From Microbacterium sp. BH-3-3-3 (GTDB lineage Bacteria > Actinomycetota > Actinomycetes > Actinomycetales > Microbacteriaceae): a stretch of 64,000 nt of DNA. The notes under the pieces are model-generated. The model had not been told where the DNA came from and made no database searches. It was given only the letters and a program-made list of their open reading frames with translations. Within the stretch, counting starts at the first letter, position 1. Every line of letters starts with the position of its first letter. Positions 41,066 to 50,018 of this stretch are shown one piece after another. A program made the translations under genes and the position numbers. The stretch spans positions 491,520-555,519 of the forward strand of contig NZ_VEFS01000001.1 in assembly GCF_007679045.1 (NCBI RefSeq), written 5' to 3'.

Positions 41066-42318
41066 CAGCGGTCACCGCTCTCCCACTCGAGGGTGACGGT
41101 GGTGCCCCCGGCGTGGGAGTCGATCTCGCTGCGTCCACCGACCGCGGCGAGGCGGGCGTCGATCGAGCCGCGGATGCCGAGACGATCGGCCGGGATCGCC
41201 GCGACGTCGAAACCGGGTCCGGTGTCGCGGACGCGCACCGCCACTCCGCCCGGGGTCGTGGAGCCGGTCAACAACACGGTGAGCCCCTGCGCGTCGGCGT
41301 GCTGCACGGCGTTCGCGACGGCCTGCAGCGCGGCCAGCACCAGGGCGCGGGCGACGCGGCCGGGCACGCGCGGGGTGCCCTCCTCGACGGCGCGGGCGAC
41401 GGTCAGCTCGACGCCCAGCTCGCGGGCAGCCGCCTCGATGTCGTCGGCCAACCGCAGCGCGGCGACGGGCTCGTCGCTGCCCTCGAGGGGGTCCTTCTCG
41501 GCGTTGGCGAGGCGGGTCAGCGCCTCGCGCGCCATGCTCACCGCGAGCGTGCGTTCGCGGGGGGTCGAAGCGCGCTCCGCGGCCAGCAGCGCGCCCAGCA
41601 CGCTGTCGTGCATGAGGGCGGCGACCGCCACGCGCTCGTGCTCGGTGGCAGCCGTGGCCGCCGCCGACGCGTAGCTCGACACCGCGGAGGCGCGGGCCTG
41701 GTCCACGTTGGCGGCGATCGAGCGGTACATCCACCCCAGCGTCAGCAGCACGCTGCCGAGGATGAGGGCGAAGGTCACATCGAGCGCGATCGGCAGGATG
41801 AACTCGCTGCGCCCGCCCGCCTGCACGAGACGCACCACGCCGAACAGCAGAGGGGCCGCCACTGTCCAGGTGATCTGCAGCGAGATCGGGAAGGCCACCA
41901 CCGTGGCCACCGTCGCGACGTTGATGAGGTAGAAGATCCAGGGATTCTCGGTGGGCGCGGGCGGCGGTCCACCCGCCGTCGCGATCGGCCACAGGGCGAG
42001 GGCGAGCACGAAGACCACGGCGAAGATGCCCGAGAACACGCGCGCGAAACGCCCGATCGTGCACGCGACGATCATGGCGAGCAGCGGCAGGAACACCGCC
42101 AGCACCAGGGGCACGTGCCACCCCTCGGCCTCGTCTCCGGGGCCGAAGGCCGCGGCGAAGGCCTGGGCGCCGAGCACGAGCGAACCCGGGCCGACGATGA
42201 GGGTGATGACGCGTTCGATGCGCGTCTGCGTGAACGATCCCTGCTCCGCCTGCCCCTCTCGGGTGTGGGGGATGCGCCCCCACGCGTCGTCGAGCACGGA
42301 TCGATCGGTTTCAGCCAT
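41062..42318 (-). CDS. Sensor histidine kinase (NarL/LuxR-type two-component system)
   Basis: Membrane kinase of 418 aa. Six hydrophobic segments span residues ~35-210, followed by a dimerisation helix with an atypical H-box ALMHDSVLGALL, where His is the likely phosphorylation site. The ATPase domain has LQAVANAVQHADAQ (N box), VRVRDTGPGFD (G1) and RLGIRGSIDARLAAVGG (G2). It partners the response regulator encoded just upstream. Three ATG codons are possible (42345, 42333, 42318); the last gives an 8-nt overlap with the regulator gene and is chosen as most economical. Confidence 0.87.
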   Translation of the reverse strand: MAETDRSVLDDAWGRIPHTREGQAEQGSFTQTRIERVITLIVGPGSLVLGAQAFAAAFGPGDEAEGWHVPLVLAVFLPLLAMIVACTIGRFARVFSGIFAVVFVLALALWPIATAGGPPPAPTENPWIFYLINVATVATVVAFPISLQITWTVAAPLLFGVVRLVQAGGRSEFILPIALDVTFALILGSVLLTLGWMYRSIAANVDQARASAVSSYASAAATAATEHERVAVAALMHDSVLGALLAAERASTPRERTLAVSMAREALTRLANAEKDPLEGSDEPVAALRLADDIEAAARELGVELTVARAVEEGTPRVPGRVARALVLAALQAVANAVQHADAQGLTVLLTGSTTPGGVAVRVRDTGPGFDVAAIPADRLGIRGSIDARLAAVGGRSEIDSHAGGTTVTLEWESGDRW

Positions 42319-42979
42319 GGGTGGGAGCGTCATCGGGCGCGTCATGCAGGATGCCGTCTTCCATGGCCCGACGCAGGAGGTCGACCTTGGTGGGGGCCGG
42401 GCGCCCCACCTCGACGTATTTCACACGGACGCGGGTGATGTTCTCTTTGGCCGTCGAGTAGGCCACGCCCAGCCGGTCGGCGACCGCCTTGAGCGGAAGG
42501 CCCGCGGCGTACAGCCGCAGCACCTCGCGCTCGCGCGTCGACAGTTGCGCATCGGCGAAGGCGCGGTCGCCCTCGACGGCGCTGGCCCACTCGACGTTGT
42601 CGAGCAGCTCGCCGCGGGCGACGGTGCGGATGGCGCCGAGCACCTCGTGGGTGGGAGAGGACTTGCTGACGATGCCGGCGGCGCCGGCGGCGAGCGCTTC
42701 GCGTACCGCGGCGGCGCGGTCGGCGACGCTGTGGATGATGACGCTCGAGCCGTCGCGTACGACGCGGTCGACGTTCTCCGACACCGTGGTGCCGTCGCCG
42801 AGCGTGAGATCGAGCACCACGACGTCGGCCGGAGTGGTGACGGTGGCGCGGCGCCAGTCGAGGTACGCGGCGACGTTGGCGCCCGAGAAGACCACCTCGG
42901 TCGCTTCGGTGCGCGCGAGGGCGGCCTCCAGCCCGAGCCGGACCGACTCGTGGTCATCGATGAGGGCGACGCGCGTCAT
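42311..42979 (-). CDS. LuxR-family response regulator
   Basis: Two-domain regulator of 222 aa. The receiver holds VALIDDHESVRLGLEAAL (acidic pocket), the phospho-acceptor Asp in VVVLDLTLGDG, and IVSKSSPTHE with the conserved Lys. The C-terminal LuxR domain is seen in LSTREREVLRLYAAGLPLKA and VAYSTAKENITRVRVKY. The ATG at 42979 is preferred to the GTG at 42985 because TACGAT ends exactly 6 nt before it. It is the first gene of a three-gene operon with the kinase and a membrane protein. Confidence 0.93.
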   Translation of the reverse strand: MTRVALIDDHESVRLGLEAALARTEATEVVFSGANVAAYLDWRRATVTTPADVVVLDLTLGDGTTVSENVDRVVRDGSSVIIHSVADRAAAVREALAAGAAGIVSKSSPTHEVLGAIRTVARGELLDNVEWASAVEGDRAFADAQLSTREREVLRLYAAGLPLKAVADRLGVAYSTAKENITRVRVKYVEVGRPAPTKVDLLRRAMEDGILHDAPDDAPTHG

Positions 42980-42985
42980 CCCCAC

Positions 42986-42991
42986 ATCGTA
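42986..42991 (-). promoter_or_regulatory. -10-like hexamer TACGAT of the two-component operon
   Basis: On the minus strand TACGAT is a close -10 match, and 6 nt separate it from the ATG at 42979. No Shine-Dalgarno sequence is present. Confidence 0.45.
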
Positions 42992-43037
42992 TCGGCGCGG
43001 ACCCTCGCCGCGCAGAAGCGCTCCCGCGGCGGGCGCG

Positions 43038-44294
43038 TCAGCGGCGCAGCACCGTCACGGCCTCGACATGGTGCGAGTTCGGGAACAGGTCGACGCCCCG
43101 GATGCCGTCGGTCCGGTACCCGTGCTCGCCGAAGATCGCGAGGTCGCGGGCCAGGGCCACCGGATCGCAGGCGACGTAGACGACGGCGGCCGGCGACAGG
43201 GCCGCGATCCCCTCGACGGCCGGTCGTCCAGCCCCGGCGCGCGGGGGGTCGAGCAGCACCACTCCGCGCGACAGGCGCTCGCGCTCGCGTGCGGAGGCGT
43301 CGGCGGCGAGCGCGGTGACGAAGCGGTCGACCCGCGCGGTCTCGGCGCGGGCGCCGATCCACTCCGCGAGGTTCTTGCCGGCGTGCTCGGTGGCCCGGGC
43401 GTCCGACTCGACGCTGATCACGCGGGTGGCGGGGCCGCCCGCCTCGGCCAGGGTCGCCGCGAACAGGCCCACACCCCCGTAGAGGTCGAGGTGGGTGGCA
43501 TCCGCATCGAGATCGCCGACCTGTTCGGCCAGTTCCGCCGCGACGAGGGAGGTGAGGGTGTGCGCCGCGAGGCGGTGCACCTGCCAGAAGCCGCCCGCAT
43601 CGACGAGGAAGACCCGGTCGCCCACGCGCTCCTCGACGACCTCCGGTGCCGGGTGCGCCCGCGTGCCCTCGGGACGCGGCAGGACCCGCACGCGACCGTC
43701 CGACGGCTGGACGAGGTCGATACGCCCCGGAGCCGCCGCGTGCCGGACTTCGGCCGCCGCGCGGGCCACGGCATCCGTCGCCAAGGGGAGATCGGGGGTC
43801 TCCACCACGTGGTGCGACCGGGCGGCGTAGGCGCCGACGCGGCCCGCCTCGTCGACGTGCAGGCTCACGCGCGTGCGCCAGCCCGTGCCGTCGGCCGATT
43901 CGGGGTGCTCGGCGTCTCCCGCGGCGCGGACGTCGACCGGCAGCTCGAGCTTGCCGACGCGCTCGACGGCCTCGCGGATGACGCGCTGCTTGAGGGCCCG
44001 CTGGTGGGCGAGCTCGATGTGACCGAACTCCGCACCGCCCACCCGGTCGGACGGGTCGACGTCGATACCCGCGGCGCTCCACACGTGCGGCCGGCGCTCG
44101 GGAGCGGCGTCGAGCACCTCCACGGCGTCGGCGCGCCAGAACGACTTCTTGCGCGTGTCGGTGAGGCGGGCGCGGATGCGCTCGCCCGGCAGCGTGTCCG
44201 CCACGAAGACGACGCGCCCCTCGTGCCGTCCGACGAAGACACCGCCGTGGGCGATGCCGGTGATGTCGAGTTCGATGAGGTCGCCGTCGTGCAT
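43038..44294 (-). CDS. 23S rRNA/tRNA (uracil-5-)methyltransferase, TrmA/RlmD-like
   Basis: SAM-dependent RNA methyltransferase of 418 aa. The N-terminal ~60 residues form a TRAM RNA-binding domain (DLIELDITGIAHGGVFVGRH). The catalytic part has LDLYGGVGLFAATLAEAG (SAM binding), LLDPPRAGAGRP and the nucleophilic Cys in YVACDPVALARD. No four-Cys Fe-S cluster is present, unlike RlmD of E. coli. The ATG at 44294 has CAGGCT 6 nt before it and no Shine-Dalgarno sequence. Whether it acts on rRNA or tRNA cannot be told. Confidence 0.9.
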   Translation of the reverse strand: MHDGDLIELDITGIAHGGVFVGRHEGRVVFVADTLPGERIRARLTDTRKKSFWRADAVEVLDAAPERRPHVWSAAGIDVDPSDRVGGAEFGHIELAHQRALKQRVIREAVERVGKLELPVDVRAAGDAEHPESADGTGWRTRVSLHVDEAGRVGAYAARSHHVVETPDLPLATDAVARAAAEVRHAAAPGRIDLVQPSDGRVRVLPRPEGTRAHPAPEVVEERVGDRVFLVDAGGFWQVHRLAAHTLTSLVAAELAEQVGDLDADATHLDLYGGVGLFAATLAEAGGPATRVISVESDARATEHAGKNLAEWIGARAETARVDRFVTALAADASARERERLSRGVVLLDPPRAGAGRPAVEGIAALSPAAVVYVACDPVALARDLAIFGEHGYRTDGIRGVDLFPNSHHVEAVTVLRR

Positions 44295-44352
44295 CCCCCG
44301 AGCCTGTCACACGCGACCGGGAGAGTGCCGGGGGCGGGTCCCACGCGCGTCC

Positions 44353-44459
44353 GGCGGCTTCGACAAGCTCAGCCACCTCGCGTTCCGAGGTCCCTGAACC
44401 CGTCGAAGGGCGGTCCCTGAGCCTGTCGAAGAGCGGTCCCTGAGCCTGTCGAAGGGTTC
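44353..44459. repeat. Cluster of four REP-like hairpins in a divergent promoter region
   Basis: Copies at 44353-44377 (opposite orientation, GGCGGCT / AGCCACC arms), 44389-44413 (variant loop GAACCCGTCGA), 44412-44436 and 44435-44459. The last three overlap by two bases each and form a ~23-bp tandem series. They lie between a minus-strand methyltransferase and the plus-strand maf gene, so here they cannot simply be terminators for either gene. Confidence 0.8.
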
Positions 44460-44479
44460 GGACGCCACCGCCGCGTGGG

Positions 44480-44485
44480 TAGCGT
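44480..44485 (+). promoter_or_regulatory. -10-like hexamer TAGCGT of maf (leaderless)
   Basis: TAGCGT ends 6 nt before the ATG at 44492; no Shine-Dalgarno sequence lies between. Confidence 0.45.
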
Positions 44486-44491
44486 GGGCGC

Positions 44492-45139
44492 ATGCGCGTG
44501 TGCTTGGCATCCACTTCTCCCGCTCGTCTCATGCTGCTGCGTCAGGCGGGCATCGAGCCCGAGGCGCGGTCGCCCCGGGTCGACGAGGAGGCGGTCATCG
44601 CGGAGGTCGAGGCGGCCGAGGCGCGGCGCCTGCCCGCCCCCGAGCACGTGCTGCTCCTCGCGCGCCGCAAGGCGGCCGACGTCGCGCACCGCCTGCGCGC
44701 GGAGGAGCCCGACTTCGACGGTTTCGTCATCGGCGGCGACTCGATGTTCGCCCTGGGCGACGAAATCCTCGGAAAGCCGTACACCCCGGATGCCGCGACC
44801 GCCCGCTGGCGCGGGATGAGGGGCCGCACCGGGGTGCTGCACTCCGGACACAGCGTCTTCCGCCTCTCGCCCGGCTCCGAGCCACGCGAGGCGCACGCGG
44901 TCGCCGAGGCCGCGGTGACCTTCGCCGGTGACGTCGACGACGCCGAGATCGCCGCGTACGTGGCCACCGGCGAGCCTCTGCTCGTTGCCGGGGCGTTCAC
45001 CGTCGACAGCCTGGGCGGGGCGTTCATCGAGCGCGTCGACGGAGACCCGTCGACGGTGGTGGGCATGTCGCTCTCGACGGTCCGACGTCTGGTGCGCGAA
45101 CTGGGCGGCTCGTGGACCGACCTGTGGAACCGTTCGTAG
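44492..45139 (+). CDS. maf: Maf-family nucleoside triphosphate pyrophosphatase
   Basis: House-cleaning pyrophosphatase of 215 aa that hydrolyses non-canonical or dTTP/UTP-type nucleotides. CLASTSPARLMLLRQAGI is the Maf start; VDEEAVIAE, FVIGGDSMFALGDEILGKP and VDSLGGAFIERVDGDPSTVVGM are the family signatures with the acidic metal site. It precedes the carboxylase alpha gene in the same direction, with a separate promoter for the latter. Confidence 0.93.
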   Translation: MRVCLASTSPARLMLLRQAGIEPEARSPRVDEEAVIAEVEAAEARRLPAPEHVLLLARRKAADVAHRLRAEEPDFDGFVIGGDSMFALGDEILGKPYTPDAATARWRGMRGRTGVLHSGHSVFRLSPGSEPREAHAVAEAAVTFAGDVDDAEIAAYVATGEPLLVAGAFTVDSLGGAFIERVDGDPSTVVGMSLSTVRRLVRELGGSWTDLWNRS

Positions 45140-45204
45140 ACTCCCTCACACGTTTTTCGGCGTTTCTTATCGAGGAGGGTCAAAAGGCCGGGGTGCCCCC
45201 TCGC

Positions 45205-45210
45205 TAGGCT
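45205..45210 (+). promoter_or_regulatory. -10-like hexamer TAGGCT of the carboxylase alpha gene
   Basis: TAGGCT ends 6 nt before the ATG at 45217. The spacer contains GGGAGG, which could also serve as a ribosome binding site if transcription starts earlier. Confidence 0.4.
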
Positions 45211-45216
45211 GGGAGG

Positions 45217-46983
45217 ATGCCGAAGATCGCCAAGGTCCTTGTCGCCAACCGCGGCGAGATCGCCGTCCGAGTCATCCGCGCCGCCCGTGATTCGGGGAAG
45301 GCCTCCGTCGCGGTCTACGCTGATCAGGACCGCGACGCCCTGCACACCCGCCTCGCCGACGAGGCCTACGCCCTCGACGGCGCGACCAGCGCTGACTCCT
45401 ACCTCTCGATCGAGAAGATCCTCTCGGTCGCCCGCCGCTCCGGCGCCGACGCCGTGCACCCCGGCTACGGCTTCCTCGCCGAGAACGCCGACTTCGCCCG
45501 CGCCGTCATCGGCGCCGGCCTCATCTGGATCGGTCCCTCGCCCGACGCCATCGAGGCGCTCGGCGACAAGGTCACCGCGCGCCACGTCGCCGAGAAGGTC
45601 GGCGCACCGCTGGCCCCCGGAACCCCCGGCCCCGTCTCGGGCGCCGACGAGGTCATCGCCTTCGCGAACGAGGTCGGCCTGCCGATCGCCATCAAGGCCG
45701 CGTACGGCGGCGGTGGACGCGGCCTGAAGGTCGCGCGCGAGCTCGACGAGGTCGCCGAGATGTTCGAGTCGGCCACGCGCGAGGCCGTCGCCGCGTTCGG
45801 TCGCGGCGAGTGCTTCGTCGAGAAATACCTCGACAAGCCGCGCCACGTCGAGACGCAGTGCCTCGCCGACTCCGCCGGCAACGTCGTGGTCGTCTCCACG
45901 CGCGACTGCTCGCTGCAGCGCCGCCACCAGAAGCTCGTCGAAGAGGCGCCCGCGCCGTTCCTGACCGACGAGCAGAACGCCATCCTGTACTCGGCGTCGA
46001 AAGCCATCCTCAAGGAGGTCGGCTACGTCGGTGCCGGCACCTGCGAGTTCCTCATCGGCGCCGACGGCACGATCTCGTTCCTCGAGGTCAACACCCGTCT
46101 GCAGGTGGAGCACCCGGTCTCTGAAGAGGTCACCGGCATCGATCTCGTGCGCGAGCAGTTCCGCGTCGCCGAGGGCGAGGAACTCGGCTACGACGACCCC
46201 GTGCCCACCGGCCACTCGATCGAGTTCCGTATCAACGGAGAAGACCCCGGTCGCGGATTCCTCCCCCAGCCCGGCCCGATCCACGTCTTCAAGACGTTCG
46301 GTGGCCCCGGCATCCGCCTCGACTCCGGCGTGACCGCGGGCGACAGCGTCTCGGGCGCCTTCGACTCGCTGCTCGCGAAGATCATCGTGACCGGCCGCGA
46401 CCGCGCCGAGGCGCTCGAGCGTTCGCGCCGCGCCCTCGACGAGTTCGAGGTCGCGGGCATGCCGACCGTCATCCCCTTCCACCGCAAGGTCGTGCGCGAC
46501 CCCGCCTTCACCGCCGAGAACGGCGAGTTCGGCGTCTTCACGCGCTGGATCGAGACGGAGTTCGTCAACGACATCCCCGCGTGGGACGGCGAGCTCGAAG
46601 CCCCCGCCGCGGCCCCCGGCCGCCACACGGTGGTCGTCGAGGTCGGCGGCAAGCGCCTCGAGGTGAGTCTGCCCGATCGCATCACCGCGGCGGCACCGCA
46701 GGTCGGTCGACCCGCGGCCGCTCCCCCGTCCCGCCGCGCGCACGCCGCCTCTCCCACGGCCGGCGCCACCGGCGACGCGGTGAAGTCGCCGATGCAGGCC
46801 ACCGTCGTCAAGGTCGCCGTCGAAGAGGGCCAGCAGGTCGTCAAGGGCGACCTGGTCGTCGTGCTCGAGGCGATGAAGATGGAGCAGCCCATCCAGGCCC
46901 ACAAAGACGGGACGGTCGCCGGCATCGACGCCTCGGCCGGCACCACGGTCGCCGCGGGCCACCAGCTGCTGCTGATCAGCTGA
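45217..46983 (+). CDS. Acyl-CoA carboxylase alpha subunit (biotin carboxylase + biotin carrier)
   Basis: Protein of 588 aa. Residues ~1-450 are biotin carboxylase: [39 protein letters not shown]-grasp loop [13 protein letters not shown], and [17 protein letters not shown]. After a Pro/Ala-rich linker the last ~75 residues form the biotin carrier with the EAMKME motif and biotinylated Lys554. It is the AccA3/BccA type that pairs with the beta and epsilon subunits at 37.8-39.7 kb; BirA next to those would biotinylate it. Confidence 0.96.
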   Translation: MPKIAKVLVANRGEIAVRVIRAARDSGKASVAVYADQDRDALHTRLADEAYALDGATSADSYLSIEKILSVARRSGADAVHPGYGFLAENADFARAVIGAGLIWIGPSPDAIEALGDKVTARHVAEKVGAPLAPGTPGPVSGADEVIAFANEVGLPIAIKAAYGGGGRGLKVARELDEVAEMFESATREAVAAFGRGECFVEKYLDKPRHVETQCLADSAGNVVVVSTRDCSLQRRHQKLVEEAPAPFLTDEQNAILYSASKAILKEVGYVGAGTCEFLIGADGTISFLEVNTRLQVEHPVSEEVTGIDLVREQFRVAEGEELGYDDPVPTGHSIEFRINGEDPGRGFLPQPGPIHVFKTFGGPGIRLDSGVTAGDSVSGAFDSLLAKIIVTGRDRAEALERSRRALDEFEVAGMPTVIPFHRKVVRDPAFTAENGEFGVFTRWIETEFVNDIPAWDGELEAPAAAPGRHTVVVEVGGKRLEVSLPDRITAAAPQVGRPAAAPPSRRAHAASPTAGATGDAVKSPMQATVVKVAVEEGQQVVKGDLVVVLEAMKMEQPIQAHKDGTVAGIDASAGTTVAAGHQLLLIS

Positions 46984-47000
46984 CGGGCCCTTTCGTTCGC

Positions 47001-47034
47001 ACGGCGCCGCGCTCCTTCGGGGGCGCGGCGCCGT
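47001..47034 (+). terminator. Hairpin terminator after the carboxylase alpha gene
   Basis: A perfect 12-bp GC-rich stem (ACGGCGCCGCGC with its complement) and a 10-nt loop, 17 nt past the stop codon. It has no U-tract. Confidence 0.7.
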
Positions 47035-47038
47035 CACA

Positions 47039-47611
47039 GGTGGCTGAGCCTGTCGAAGCCACCGGAACCCGCGACGAAGACCGGGCCCTTCGACGAGCTC
47101 AGAGACCTGCCCCACACAGGTGGCTGAGCCTGTCGAAGCCACCGCAACCCGCCGCGAAGACCGGACCCTTCGACAAGCTCAGGGACCTGCGCCACACAGG
47201 TGGCTGAGCCTGTCGAAGCCACCGGAACCCGCCGCGAAGGCCGGACCCTTCGACAAGCTCAGGGACCTGCCCCACACAGGTGGCTGAGCCTGTCGAAGCC
47301 ACCGGAACCCGCGACGAAGACCGGACCCTTCGACAAGCTCAGGGACCTGCGCCACACAGGTGGCTGAGCCTATCGAAGCCACCGGCGAGCTCAGGCACCT
47401 CCGTCACACAGGGGGCTGAGCCTGTCGAAGCCACCGCAACCCGCGACGAAGACCGGACCCTTCGACAAGCTCAGGGACCTGCGCCACACAGGTGGCTGAG
47501 CCTGTCGAAGCCACCGGCGAGCTCAGGCACCTCCGTCACACAGGTGGCTGAGCCTGTCGAAGCCACCGGAACCCACAGCGAAGACCGGCCCCTTCGACAA
47601 GCTCAGGGACC
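47039..47611. repeat. 80-bp-period tandem array of paired REP-like hairpins
   Basis: Eight hairpins with arms GGTGGCT / AGCCACC (starts 47039, 47119, 47199, 47279, 47359, 47411, 47491, 47543) alternate with six opposite-facing copies (47083, 47163, 47243, 47323, 47455, 47587). The unit is 80 bp; two units (from 47359 and 47491) are shortened to 52 bp by the same 28-bp loss. It fills the gap between convergent genes. Reading frames through it stay open by chance, but there is no gene here. Confidence 0.92.
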
Positions 47612-47615
47612 TGCG

Positions 47616-49076
47616 TCAGTCCTCGCCGGGGTCGTCGCGGTCGACGATGTGCATGGCCCGCGCCGCGTCGGTGATGCTCGAGGTCAGCGAGGGGTACACC
47701 GCGAACACGCGGGCGACCTGGTCGACGGTCAGGCGACGCTCGACGGCGATCGCGATCGGGTAGATGAGTTCCGACGCCTTCGGGCCGACGATCACGCCGC
47801 CCATCACGGTGCCGCTGCCCTCACGGGCGATCAGCTTGACGAAGCCGTCGGTGATGCCCTGCATCTTCGCGCGGGGGTTGGCCGAGAGCGGGAGCTTGCG
47901 CACCTTGCCGGCGATCCGGCCCTCGGTGATGTCCTGCTCGCTGAAGCCGACCGTGGCGATCTCGGGCGCCGTGAAGATGTTGGCGGTGATGCGGCGCGTC
48001 TCGAGCGGGATCACGATGTCGCCGAGGGCGTGGAAGATCGCCTGACGGCCCTGCATCGAGGCGACGGATGCCAGGGGGTAGAAGTTCGTGCAGTCGCCGG
48101 CCGCGTAGATGTTGGGCACCGAGGTGCGCGCGACGCGGTTGACGCGGATGTGGCCGGATGCCGTCATCTGCACCCCCGCCTGCTCGAGTCCGATGCCGGC
48201 GGTGTTGGGGATCGACCCGACCGCCATCAGGCAGTGGCTGCCCTCGATGGTGCGGCCGTCGGAGAGGGTGACGGTGACGCCCTCGCCGGTGTTGACGACC
48301 GAATCGGCCCGCGCCTTCGCCAGCAGGGTCATGCCGCCGCGCTGGAACACGCGCTCGAGCACGGCCGCGGCATCCTGATCCTCCCCCGGGAGAACCTGGT
48401 CGCGGCTCGAGACGAGCGTGACCTTCGCGCCGAGGTTCATGTACGCCGAGGCGAACTCGGCGCCGGTCACGCCCGAGCCCACCACGATGAGGTGCGCGGG
48501 CACGGATTTCATGTTGTAGAGCTGCGTCCACGTGAGGATGCGCTCGCCGTCGGGCTTGGCCGACGCGAGCTCACGAGGCGATGCGCCGACCGAGACGACG
48601 AGGGTCTCGGCCTCGATGCGGTCGAAGTCGGTTCCGCCGGCCTCGGTCGAGACGACCACGGCGCCGTTGCCGTCGAGCCGGCCGTGGCCCGAGATGATGC
48701 GGACACCCGCCTCGAGCAGCGACGAACGCATGTCGTCGGACTGCTGCCGGGCGAGCGAGAGCAGGCGCTGGTTGACCGCGGCGAGGTTGATCGCCACCTC
48801 GGGGGTCAGCGGCTTGCCGCGGTCGTCCTTGGCGAACAGCTGCACGCCGAGGCTGCTGGCGTTGCGGATCGCGACGGCCGCGTCGGCGGTGGCGATGAGG
48901 GTCTTCGAGGGGACGACGTCGGTGATGACGGCCGAGCCGCCGACTCCCGCGCGTTCGACGAGGGTGACGTCGGCGCCGAGCTGCGCGGCGGAGAGGGCCG
49001 CCTCGTACCCGCCGGGGCCGCCGCCGACGATCGCGACGGACTGCTTGCGCTCGAAGCTCTGCACCATGGCATCCAT
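47616..49076 (-). CDS. lpdA: LpdA-type NAD(P)H-quinone dehydrogenase (flavoprotein)
   Basis: FAD-dependent pyridine nucleotide reductase of 486 aa. VAIVGGGPGGYEAALSAAQL binds FAD and VVGSGVTGAEFASAYMNLGA binds NAD(P)H. YAAGDCTNFYPLASVA and a C-terminal dimer domain follow. The redox-active Cys pair of lipoamide dehydrogenases is replaced by GVGGSAVITDVVPSK, the hallmark of mycobacterial LpdA (Rv3303c), a quinone reductase. Two starts are possible: ATG 49076, or ATG 49067, which has CAGAAT 7 nt before it and may be the leaderless start. Confidence 0.9.
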   Translation of the reverse strand: MDAMVQSFERKQSVAIVGGGPGGYEAALSAAQLGADVTLVERAGVGGSAVITDVVPSKTLIATADAAVAIRNASSLGVQLFAKDDRGKPLTPEVAINLAAVNQRLLSLARQQSDDMRSSLLEAGVRIISGHGRLDGNGAVVVSTEAGGTDFDRIEAETLVVSVGASPRELASAKPDGERILTWTQLYNMKSVPAHLIVVGSGVTGAEFASAYMNLGAKVTLVSSRDQVLPGEDQDAAAVLERVFQRGGMTLLAKARADSVVNTGEGVTVTLSDGRTIEGSHCLMAVGSIPNTAGIGLEQAGVQMTASGHIRVNRVARTSVPNIYAAGDCTNFYPLASVASMQGRQAIFHALGDIVIPLETRRITANIFTAPEIATVGFSEQDITEGRIAGKVRKLPLSANPRAKMQGITDGFVKLIAREGSGTVMGGVIVGPKASELIYPIAIAVERRLTVDQVARVFAVYPSLTSSITDAARAMHIVDRDDPGED

Positions 49077-49172
49077 TCTGTCAGCGCTGGGCGGATGCCG
49101 ATGCGCCACTCAGCTGCGCCCGACACGATGATCCGAGGTGTGTGCCGTCTGGCCCGCGGGCCCCGCCTTTTC

Positions 49173-49178
49173 TAGAGT
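49173..49178 (+). promoter_or_regulatory. -10-like hexamer TAGAGT of the purine nucleoside phosphorylase gene
   Basis: TAGAGT ends 6 nt before the ATG at 49185. The intervening G-run could also act as a ribosome binding site. Confidence 0.4.
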
Positions 49179-49184
49179 GGGGGG

Positions 49185-50018
49185 ATGTCCAACAGCACAG
49201 CCCACCCGCTCGACGACCCCGCGGTCGACCCGTTCGAGATCGCCGCCGCCGCGGCCGCCGACATCGCCCGCCTCTCGGGTGTCGAGCACCACGACATCGC
49301 CGTGACCCTCGGATCCGGCTGGGGACGCGCCGCCGAGCTCATCGGCGAGGAGACGGCGTCGTTCCCCGCGACCGAGGTCGTCGGTTTCTCCGAGCCCGCC
49401 CTCGAGGGGCACGTCGGCACGCTCCGCAGTGTCCGCACCCCCGGCGGCAAGAACGTGCTCGTCATCGGCGCGCGCACGCACTACTACGAGAACCACGGCG
49501 TGCGCCGGGTCGTGCACAGCGTGCGCACCGCGGCCGCGACGGGCGCGAAGACGATGATCCTCACCAACGGTGCGGGCGGTATCCGCGAGACGTGGAAGCC
49601 CGGCCAGCCCGTGCTCATCAGCGACCACATCAACCTCACGGCCGACTCGCCCCTCGAGGGCGCGACCTTCATCGACCTCACCGACCTGTACTCGAAGCGC
49701 CTGCGCGACGTCGCCCGGTCGATCGACCCCTCGCTCGACGAGGGCGTGTACACGCAGTTCCGCGGGCCGCACTACGAGACGCCCGCCGAGGTGCAGATGG
49801 CCAAGACCATCGGCGGCCACATCGTCGGCATGTCGACCGCCCTCGAGGCGATCGCCGCGCGTCAGGCCGGCATGGAGATCCTGGGCTTCTCGCTCATCAC
49901 GAACCTGGCCGCCGGCATCCAGAAGACGCCCCTCAGCCACGAAGAGGTGCTCGAGGCCGGCCGCGAGGCCGAGCCGGTGATCTCGGCGCTGCTCGCCCGC
50001 GTGATCGGCGCGTTGTGA
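49185..50018 (+). CDS. Purine-nucleoside phosphorylase
   Basis: Trimeric-type phosphorylase of 277 aa that splits inosine/guanosine into base and ribose-1-phosphate. VTLGSGWGRAAELIGE binds phosphate; ARTHYYENHGVRRVVHSVRT, LTNGAGGIRETWKPG, YTQFRGPHYETPAEV and GMSTALEAIAARQAGMEILG are class signatures. It is followed with a GTGA overlap by a phosphopentomutase/phosphohexomutase gene, a logical partner since ribose-1-phosphate is the next substrate. Confidence 0.95.
   Translation: MSNSTAHPLDDPAVDPFEIAAAAAADIARLSGVEHHDIAVTLGSGWGRAAELIGEETASFPATEVVGFSEPALEGHVGTLRSVRTPGGKNVLVIGARTHYYENHGVRRVVHSVRTAAATGAKTMILTNGAGGIRETWKPGQPVLISDHINLTADSPLEGATFIDLTDLYSKRLRDVARSIDPSLDEGVYTQFRGPHYETPAEVQMAKTIGGHIVGMSTALEAIAARQAGMEILGFSLITNLAAGIQKTPLSHEEVLEAGREAEPVISALLARVIGAL

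Noticed and set aside
47034..47400. Several short overlapping reading frames on the minus strand with near-identical proteins
   Set aside because: They are translations of the hairpin array; their peptides simply repeat with the 80-bp unit and no ribosome binding site fits.
46984..47615. CRISPR-like appearance of the repeat array
   Set aside because: The intervals between hairpins are themselves repeated and nearly identical, and no cas genes are nearby, so it is a tandem repeat and not a CRISPR array.
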